Part shown: in pieces, positions 58,177-64,000 of the stretch | Numbering within the stretch: the stretch's first letter is position 1 | How the letters are laid out: each line of letters starts with the position of its first letter | Assembly: GCF_900129215.1 (NCBI RefSeq) | Contig: NZ_FQUQ01000001.1 | Coordinates: forward strand, 1,178,001 to 1,242,000 | Origin: Pedobacter caeni | GTDB lineage: Bacteria; Bacteroidota; Bacteroidia; Sphingobacteriales; Sphingobacteriaceae | Direction of reading: 5' to 3' | DNA: 64,000 bases | The notes under the pieces: generated by a model | Told to the model about the DNA's origin: nothing | Database searches by the model: none | What the model saw: the letters and a program-made list of their open reading frames with translations, nothing else | Position numbers and translations under genes: made by a program

Positions 58177-60403
58177 TGGCTCCCCCTCCTTTTCTGAGCT
58201 GATTAAAATAGTTCCGGTAAAGTGCTGAGGCCGGAGGAGCTATCGGTTGTTGTGGCATCGGCTGCTCTGGTCCGATCATTTTTCCAATTGCTGCCTGAAC
58301 TGTTGAGATGTCTTTTTCTGATCCCTTGCTCCCTGTCATCAGTTTCCTCCATGACTTTAAAGCAGGTAAAAAGATGGTCGGGTTATCTGAAGCTGCTACG
58401 ACCATATATTTTTCAGTTTCCCGGATCAGACTGAGCTCTTCCGGGTTAAATGTGCTTGTTGTTTTCCTGTTTTCCAATGCGCTGAGTGCCTTTTTCAACA
58501 GCGCTGTTTTTTGATCGGTCTGTTCAAAAGCGCTTTTCTGCAAAGGCTGCGTGATCTTATCCAGTTCCCCGGAAAGGCGTTTCTCTTCTTTTAGCTGTGC
58601 CACTTTCACTGTGGTCTTGGCCACATAGGCCCTTGACTTCTGCTGAAGGTCTTTCAATAAACGCAATGCTTTATATTCATAAGGCAAGGCGTCCCGGGTT
58701 TTATAAGTTCTTAACTGCAATTCAGAGCTCCACATTTCGGTGAGTACTGCTTTCAGCTGTGCTTTTAATTCAGGTTCAAAGAAAGTAGCATCTTCTGCAA
58801 TGTCGTGTTTATGGGCATAGCTGTCCATAATGGCCTTTACATCACCAAACTTTTCTGTGGTTTTCGTTTCTTTCTCCTCGTGATGTTCTTCTCCCTCTTT
58901 ATGGTCATGTCCTTCTTCATGTTCATGCCCCTCTTCATGCTTTTCGTCTTCTTTATGACCTTCTTCGTGATCATGGTTATGAGGTGTGCCAATTGCGGTT
59001 TCAGTTTCTTCTCCAAGGAATTTACCATAACGCAGGCGTAAGAGGCGCTGATCTATTCCCAGTTCATTACTTCTGTTCTTGAATGCTTCCGGAGTAATTT
59101 TCGACTGCTCATCAAGAAGTTTTTCTGTATCCATAATGATCTGCCGCTGACTCCGGAAATATTCCGGAACAAGATTTACCCCATTGGTCATCCCTGCCAT
59201 ACTCATCAATTCTGCAGTATCTACGATAGAGACAAAATACACATCAGACCTGCTGGCCTGTCCGTGGTTATCCAGGGCTTTAACAAAAAAATAAAGCTCA
59301 TCGCCAGGTTTCATGCCCAGGCTTTTCAAATCTATGGTCTTATTCAGGGACATGGCTTTGCTGTTGTTAAAATTGGTATTGAACAGCAGTTTTTTTTCTG
59401 TGAAGCTCACTCCTTCCCCTTTTCCACTGGCCATGGTTGCAGAAATGGAAGCATCTTTAATCCCATAGTCGTCAGTCAACTGAAGCACTAAGCTGATCCG
59501 CTGAGGCTGGCCAAAATCAATCGTACTATGCGGCTTTGGCTGGGTAATTCTGATCGTTACCGGCAAATCGGGGATCAGTTCGATCTGATAAAGATCAGAT
59601 TTCTTTCCATCCAGTTCAATCTGATAAAAGCCGGGCTGATGAACCGTTTTTGCAAAATGCCATTCCAGGCCTTCGCCATTCAGGGAAGTTAAGCTGGCCA
59701 CTTGCTTGTCATTGAAAATGAGTTTTAGCTTTTTAACGGCTTCATTTGTCCGGATTTCCCATTTGAGCACAGATCCTGTTGCTGCCTTGACCGTAAACTG
59801 CTGCTGTTTTCTTTCGGTCATGCCCGTATATGCCGGCGGACTAACCCTTAGAGCAAAGGACTCAATTTCCGGAAGGATCCTTTCCTCTGCTTTTTTACCA
59901 GCTATTTCAGGCAAAACAGCTCCGGCACCATTGGTAAAAGTGCCTACAGCAGGAATTGCCTTGCCCAGTCCGAAACCAGCGATCAGGATTAATATCGCCC
60001 AGCCCAGGTTCTTTAAAGGTGTTCCCGGCACTGGAATTTCTGTGATGACCTTATTGATCTTTTGCTGTTGCAACCTTTCCAGCACCGACAATTCAGCAGT
60101 AGGCTTTAATAAAATTCCAGTACTTTCTTCCAGCTCCGGATACTGTTTGTCCAGATACCTGGAAATGCGCTGCTCCGTTATTTTCCAAAAAGGATTTTTC
60201 AGACCTGCGATCGCCAGTATGGGCAGAAAAAAGCAGAAAAACAGGACTGCTCCTGAGTTGCTGCCCGATGGAAACAGATGAAGTGTTACTGCAGCAAGAA
60301 AAGCCGAAACCCCTATACTAACAGCAATTACCTGTAGCAGTCGAAATATTCGCCATTGCCTTTTCCAATCATGGATCCTTTTCCCTATTTCCTGATCAAG
60401 CAT
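58166..60403 (-). CDS. DUF4175-like membrane protein with histidine-rich insert
   Basis: About 745 residues from the ATG at 60403; a start 16 codons upstream is possible but enters the BatA gene. The chosen ATG overlaps the preceding stop as ATGCTTGA, a usual coupling signal. Two membrane segments lie near residues 20-75 and another near 135-155 (GWAILILIAGFGLGKAI). The long soluble part has beta-rich and coiled-coil stretches. Near residues 475-515 is a His/Glu/Asp-rich stretch (GHEHEEGHDHKEGEEHHEEK and similar words), probably metal-binding. DUF4175 proteins occur in MoxR/DUF58 clusters; function is unknown. The insert is unusual beside genes for metallopeptidases. Confidence 0.78.
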   Translation of the reverse strand: MLDQEIGKRIHDWKRQWRIFRLLQVIAVSIGVSAFLAAVTLHLFPSGSNSGAVLFFCFFLPILAIAGLKNPFWKITEQRISRYLDKQYPELEESTGILLKPTAELSVLERLQQQKINKVITEIPVPGTPLKNLGWAILILIAGFGLGKAIPAVGTFTNGAGAVLPEIAGKKAEERILPEIESFALRVSPPAYTGMTERKQQQFTVKAATGSVLKWEIRTNEAVKKLKLIFNDKQVASLTSLNGEGLEWHFAKTVHQPGFYQIELDGKKSDLYQIELIPDLPVTIRITQPKPHSTIDFGQPQRISLVLQLTDDYGIKDASISATMASGKGEGVSFTEKKLLFNTNFNNSKAMSLNKTIDLKSLGMKPGDELYFFVKALDNHGQASRSDVYFVSIVDTAELMSMAGMTNGVNLVPEYFRSQRQIIMDTEKLLDEQSKITPEAFKNRSNELGIDQRLLRLRYGKFLGEETETAIGTPHNHDHEEGHKEDEKHEEGHEHEEGHDHKEGEEHHEEKETKTTEKFGDVKAIMDSYAHKHDIAEDATFFEPELKAQLKAVLTEMWSSELQLRTYKTRDALPYEYKALRLLKDLQQKSRAYVAKTTVKVAQLKEEKRLSGELDKITQPLQKSAFEQTDQKTALLKKALSALENRKTTSTFNPEELSLIRETEKYMVVAASDNPTIFLPALKSWRKLMTGSKGSEKDISTVQAAIGKMIGPEQPMPQQPIAPPASALYRNYFNQLRKGGGANGI

Positions 60404-61814
60404 GACTGATTTTATTTTGTTTATAAAAAGAAAGCATTCTTTCCAGCACAAAAACAGCTAGTGCCAGCATCCAGAAATATTTATTGAGCGGTTCTTTTTG
60501 TCCTGTTCTTTCCAGCAAACCTGTTTTTATGGAAGCCTGTTTTTGAGAAAACAGGTTGGTGCTGCGTCGTTGGTCATCCGGATGGTTTTCAAAACCAAAA
60601 TCAGCAGTATCAGCATCCTGTCCGATCACAATTGGCATAAAGGCTTTCACAAAGGCTTCCTTCCAAACCAATGTAGTCCAGGAAGGATTTAATCTGCTGT
60701 AGAAATGGTAATGATCTATCCCGGCTTTCCTTTCAAAGGAAAGTAAAGTCTGGCCGAAACCATCATTCCAAATGCCTGTTCCGGGGTAAGAAGTGGCAAC
60801 TACTCTCTTATTCAGTTCCACAATTGGCTGAGGCCCCGTTTTGCCTGGCTGAAGATCTATTTCAGTAGGTATAGAAACTGTTTTGCCAGATTCATAACTA
60901 AATAAGCGGCCCCCGGGGTTTAGCTGCTTCATAAATCCATCAGCTACCTTTTGTTCGGATAACCAAAAACCAAGATCAAATTTTAAACCACCAGGATCCT
61001 GCCCATTCCATTGCTTCAGCTCTATTTTACGTTTCGTAAAATCGGCTATTGCAGCCAATGCGGCATTGATGTATTTCGCGTCTTCAGCATTTGTTCCTTT
61101 ATAGATTAACACAGAAATCACCGGAGCTGCTTTGCCCTCATCCAGGTTGCGATAGCTGGTTAAAGAAGGACTGGATGTCGCCTCATAAGTTTTACCAGAT
61201 AAAACCCGGGTCCAATGGCTCAGCGTATCTGCAACGTTGATTGCTTTCCATTTGAGGTTAAAATCAACAGAAGGCAAATCTCCGGACAATTTATTCAATC
61301 GCTGACTGGCATAAAGATATACCGGAAATCCGGCGGGTAAAGTTTCATTCAACTGCCTGAACATGGAATGATAATCCATTGAATTCAAATGAACTGAACT
61401 ATCTTTTATCAAGGTATCCTTTAGACTTATTATTGGAAACCCCATATCAAACCGGTGTAATTGATAACCTGCTTTAAGGAGGGTATCGATCTCTTTCTGG
61501 TGTGCCTTATAACCTGCAGAAAAGCTATTCTTCTCCATCAGGATCCAACCTTTTTCATTTCCGCCTCCTGCTTTCCTCTTCAGGTATGGTCCTGCCAGCA
61601 GGAACACCAACAGCGTAATCAGCAGCAGCCTCAGCAACAACAATAACCAGTCTGCAATCCGGTAACTTCTGGAATTTAAAGGCACACCATCTCCCAATAA
61701 GGCAATACTGCCTATCTTCAGCGTTTTTCCCTGTTTCACATTCCATAAATGAATGATCAGGGGAATCGCCAATCCTGCAAGCGCGAATAAAGCTATTGGA
61801 TAGAGTAATGACAC
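60396..61814 (-). CDS. BatA-like (aerotolerance N-terminal domain) membrane protein
   Basis: 472 residues. The N-terminus has the BatA signature: SLLYPIALFALAGLAIPLII and RIADWLLLLLRLLLITLLVF, two membrane segments around a short loop containing HLWNVKQGKTLKIGS. A large periplasmic domain follows, and a C-terminal membrane segment (YFWMLALAVFVLERM). It starts 2 bases after the DUF58 gene stop. Proteins like this sit in the membrane with VWA-type partners controlled by MoxR ATPases. No MIDAS motif was identified in it. Confidence 0.85.
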   Translation of the reverse strand: MSLLYPIALFALAGLAIPLIIHLWNVKQGKTLKIGSIALLGDGVPLNSRSYRIADWLLLLLRLLLITLLVFLLAGPYLKRKAGGGNEKGWILMEKNSFSAGYKAHQKEIDTLLKAGYQLHRFDMGFPIISLKDTLIKDSSVHLNSMDYHSMFRQLNETLPAGFPVYLYASQRLNKLSGDLPSVDFNLKWKAINVADTLSHWTRVLSGKTYEATSSPSLTSYRNLDEGKAAPVISVLIYKGTNAEDAKYINAALAAIADFTKRKIELKQWNGQDPGGLKFDLGFWLSEQKVADGFMKQLNPGGRLFSYESGKTVSIPTEIDLQPGKTGPQPIVELNKRVVATSYPGTGIWNDGFGQTLLSFERKAGIDHYHFYSRLNPSWTTLVWKEAFVKAFMPIVIGQDADTADFGFENHPDDQRRSTNLFSQKQASIKTGLLERTGQKEPLNKYFWMLALAVFVLERMLSFYKQNKISHA

Positions 61815-61816
61815 AA

Positions 61817-62704
61817 TTATACCTTTAATTTATTTCTTTGATTTAAAAAATCCCGCAGGGCCTGGTCCAGCGGCTCATCTGTTCTGATCATCCGGTAAAA
61901 GATCCTCCTGTCGAGCAGTTTCATCCGGGTATCTTCCAGGTATTGTTCCAGCTTTTGCTGATAAGCGGACCGCGCTTTTTCCTGGTCTATCTGAATTGTT
62001 TTTCCACTTTCCAGATCTTCAAAAGAAGTATATCCCTTAAAATCAAGATCGATTTCATTTCCTGACATCAAATGAAAAACCACCACTTCATGTCTGAGGG
62101 TATTCAGGGTATCCAGTAAAGTAAAAATCTCATCATTGGTTTCATAAAGGTCAGTAATGAAAATCAGCAGTTCTCTTTTTTGTACTCCTGCATACAATTC
62201 TTTATAATGGATCGGCCTGGTAAAAATGCCTTCGGGTTTGATCTGTTCCAATTGATAGAACAACCTGGCCAGGTGTTGATAGTCCTGTTTCGCCAGCATG
62301 GCATATATTCCGCCCGATTGAAAGACATACAGACCTATTGCATCTCCCTGCAGGTTTCCAAGATAAGCCAGTGAGGCAGCCAGGTAACGGGCGTAATCAA
62401 TTTTGGTAAAGCCCCCATCCTGATGGTTCATCGACGCGCTGGCATCAATTAAAAGGCGGACAGAGATATTGGTTTCTACCTCAGATTCCCGGATGTAATA
62501 ACGGTCTGAACGGGCAAACATTTTCCAGTCCAATGAGCGTAAATCATCACCAGGCTGATAGCTTCTGTACTGACTGAACTCCAGTCCGGGGCCCTTCACA
62601 GTACTTTTGTTGATTCCACTCATAAAACCATCAATCGTCGTTTTTGCCGACAAGGAAAGCTCTTTAATGGCCATCAGTACCTTAGGATCCAGCAGTCTGC
62701 TCAT
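61817..62704 (-). CDS. DUF58 (VWA-like) domain protein
   Basis: 295 residues. The DUF58 signature FSQYRSYQPGDDLRSLDWKM is at residues 44-63, followed by the VWA-like metal site RLLIDASASMNH (D-x-S-x-S) and LLIFITDLYETND. It is cytoplasmic, and in known systems it pairs with the MoxR ATPase. Its start codon shares a base with the MoxR stop (TAATG), so translation is coupled. Confidence 0.92.
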   Translation of the reverse strand: MSRLLDPKVLMAIKELSLSAKTTIDGFMSGINKSTVKGPGLEFSQYRSYQPGDDLRSLDWKMFARSDRYYIRESEVETNISVRLLIDASASMNHQDGGFTKIDYARYLAASLAYLGNLQGDAIGLYVFQSGGIYAMLAKQDYQHLARLFYQLEQIKPEGIFTRPIHYKELYAGVQKRELLIFITDLYETNDEIFTLLDTLNTLRHEVVVFHLMSGNEIDLDFKGYTSFEDLESGKTIQIDQEKARSAYQQKLEQYLEDTRMKLLDRRIFYRMIRTDEPLDQALRDFLNQRNKLKV

Positions 62705-63702
62705 TAAATGTTGATTTTAGGCCTGGAGATGCTTTTAATTAATTCGGCAGCTACCATATCTGAACTTACGTTCTCGGCATCTGCTTTAAAATTCATCAGG
62801 ACCCGATGCCTCAATACCGGGTAAGCCATGGTTTGAAGGTCCTCCATCACTACTGCATAGCGGCCATGAATCAGTGCCCTGGCTTTCGCCGTCAGGATCA
62901 GCGCCTGTCCGGCCCTTGGCCCTGCACCCCACCTCACCCATTCCTTTACATAGGGAACGGAAGAGGTTTCCGGTCTTGTGGCCCTGATCAGTTCTGAGAC
63001 GTAAGAGATCAGATCATCACTGATACTGACCTCTCTGGTGAGCGCCTGAAGTTGTTTGATCTCTTCTGCTCCAATCACAGCGTTGACCTTATTCTTTATC
63101 GTACCTGTAGTACTGCTTAATATTCTGGTTTCCTCGGCAGCTGTAGGGTAACCGATCTTGATGTAGAGCAGAAAACGATCCAGCTGTGCTTCCGGAAGCG
63201 GATAGGTCCCTGCCTGTTCAATTGGATTTTGGGTGGCCAGGATAAAAAACGGACGGTCTAATGGATAGGTTTGTCCGCCATAGGTCACTTCAAATTCCTG
63301 CATGGCCTCAAGTAGTGCCGATTGTGTTTTTGGCGGGGTACGGTTGATCTCATCGGCCAAAATAATATTGGCAAATAAAGGGCCCTTGTTAAATTTAAAG
63401 AAGCGTTTCCCCGTCTGATGATCTTCTTCCAGAATCTCGGTGCCTATAATATCCGTAGGCATCAGATCGGGCGTAAACTGAATCCTTCTGAAAGAAAGGT
63501 CCAGGGCTTGCGACATGGTCCTTACCATGAGCGTCTTCGCCAAACCGGGTACTCCTTCCAAGAGGCAATGCCCTCCGGCAAGCAAAGCGACCAGCATTTC
63601 TTCAATGATGATGTCCTGCCCGACAATCACCTTCTGAATTTCTTCCTTTAACTGCGAAATCTTTTGTATTAATATTTTAAGGTTGCTTTCTGAAATTTCC
63701 AA
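62704..63702 (-). CDS. MoxR-family AAA+ ATPase
   Basis: 332 residues. Walker A is CLLEGVPGLAKTLMVRTMSQ (residues 51-70), Walker B is ANIILADEINRTPPKTQSAL, and sensor 1 is FFILATQNPIEQAGTYPLPE. The arginine region and the C-terminal lid (VRWGAGPRAGQALILTAKAR) match MoxR. These AAA+ proteins work as chaperones that fit metals or cofactors into partners and act with DUF58/VWA proteins. It is the first gene of the minus-strand cluster, and the divergent DUF4159 gene begins 175 bases away. Confidence 0.95.
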   Translation of the reverse strand: MEISESNLKILIQKISQLKEEIQKVIVGQDIIIEEMLVALLAGGHCLLEGVPGLAKTLMVRTMSQALDLSFRRIQFTPDLMPTDIIGTEILEEDHQTGKRFFKFNKGPLFANIILADEINRTPPKTQSALLEAMQEFEVTYGGQTYPLDRPFFILATQNPIEQAGTYPLPEAQLDRFLLYIKIGYPTAAEETRILSSTTGTIKNKVNAVIGAEEIKQLQALTREVSISDDLISYVSELIRATRPETSSVPYVKEWVRWGAGPRAGQALILTAKARALIHGRYAVVMEDLQTMAYPVLRHRVLMNFKADAENVSSDMVAAELIKSISRPKINI

Positions 63703-63718
63703 AACAATGTTTTTTTGA

Positions 63719-63762
63719 GGTAAGCTATTGTAATTCTTTTTAGGGGTAAGCTATTGTAATTC
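63719..63762. repeat. 18-base direct repeat in the moxR/DUF4159 spacer
   Basis: GGTAAGCTATTGTAATTC occurs exactly at 63719-63736 and 63745-63762 (26-base period). An inverted AGCTTAC lies at 63778-63784. The repeat begins 17 bases before the MoxR start, so it could be a regulator site for the cluster. Confidence 0.75.
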
Positions 63763-63877
63763 AATATAGGGCATCTGAGCTTACTTTTCCTAGCCTCTTA
63801 ATCAGAATATCAAAAAAATTACAGATATCTATCTTAAAAAACTAGATTGTAAAAGAAATTGACGCTATTTTAGAACT

Positions 63878-64000
63878 ATGCAACGATCGAGGTTTACTTT
63901 TGCCAGAATAAAATACAAATCCGGAAACTGGGATACCGATCAGCGAATGCCCTCGAATTTGCTGAATTCCTTGCTGGAGTATACCACCATCCCTTTAGAT
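63878..64000 (+). CDS. DUF4159-like protein (3' end outside window)
   Basis: 41 codons from the ATG at 63878 to the window end, starting MQRSRFTFARIKYKSGNWDT. The FTFARIKY-x-SG-x-WDTD pattern is the expected start of DUF4159, a domain often found near MoxR, DUF58 and BatA genes. There is no signal peptide at this start. It is divergent from MoxR, with no exact TAnnTTTG box in the 175-base spacer. The remainder cannot be judged. Confidence 0.7.
   Translation, partial: MQRSRFTFARIKYKSGNWDTDQRMPSNLLNSLLEYTTIPLD

Noticed and set aside
59706..60281. 191-codon plus-strand frame
   Set aside because: Antisense to the DUF4175-like gene; no recognisable domain.

Overview
The window looks like chromosomal DNA of a Bacteroidota member, most likely Sphingobacteriaceae (Pedobacter-like). 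The evidence is SusC/SusD pairs, an Oar-like TonB receptor with an ECF sigma/FecR pair, DUF2480 and DUF4175 proteins, lipoprotein and Tat leaders, no Shine-Dalgarno-led starts, and many TAnnTTTG-type -7 boxes. That identification comes from family content, not from a database search. I found no rRNA, tRNA, CRISPR array, phage or transposase gene.

Layout. 1-8.1 kb: the 3' part of a NahK/APH-like sugar kinase runs into a minus-strand group of secreted or envelope proteins: a GMC oxidoreductase with its Tat-exported small subunit, a TonB-receptor-like barrel, an SGNH hydrolase and a transglutaminase-like protein. 8.1-13.6 kb: SNF2 helicase, SAM methyltransferase, and a 5'-deoxynucleotidase divergent from a DeoR regulator. 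13.7-20.8 kb: a hexuronate operon (DUF4350-like, uxaC, kdgK, eda, exuT-like, gapN-like). 21-29.5 kb: an arylamine N-acetyltransferase and a SufR-like Fe-S regulator, divergent from DUF2480 and a complete RND efflux pump; then a GNAT enzyme. 29.6-36.3 kb: ECF sigma, FecR and Oar-like receptor, divergent from a Tat-exported phosphoesterase. 36.5-47.1 kb: an alpha/beta hydrolase, a multidomain GH31 enzyme with dockerin-like and cohesin-like modules, and a SusC/SusD pair. 48-64 kb: a large minus-strand cluster MoxR-DUF58-BatA-DUF4175-GATase-like protein followed by three TldD-like and two TldE-like proteins, with a divergent DUF4159 gene cut by the window end.

How parts work together. The uronate genes take hexuronate to pyruvate and triose phosphate, although the reductase and dehydratase steps are missing here. 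LacI-type operator-like sites precede uxaC and the DUF4350 gene at the same distance from matching -7-like boxes, and two related sites lie between GH31 and susC, suggesting one glycan/uronate regulon. The SufR-like gene and the RND operon share a control region with overlapping antiparallel promoters and a near-SufR palindrome. The MoxR/VWA-type genes and the Tat-tagged TldD proteins look like one envelope proteolysis or assembly module.

Most unusual: five copies of a nested-hairpin intergenic element (about 80-105 bp) that behaves like a bidirectional terminator. Three copies are followed by 14-15 bp minisatellites. Two copies are 104/105 identical although the flanking duplicated genes have clearly diverged, which points to spread or homogenisation of the element itself.
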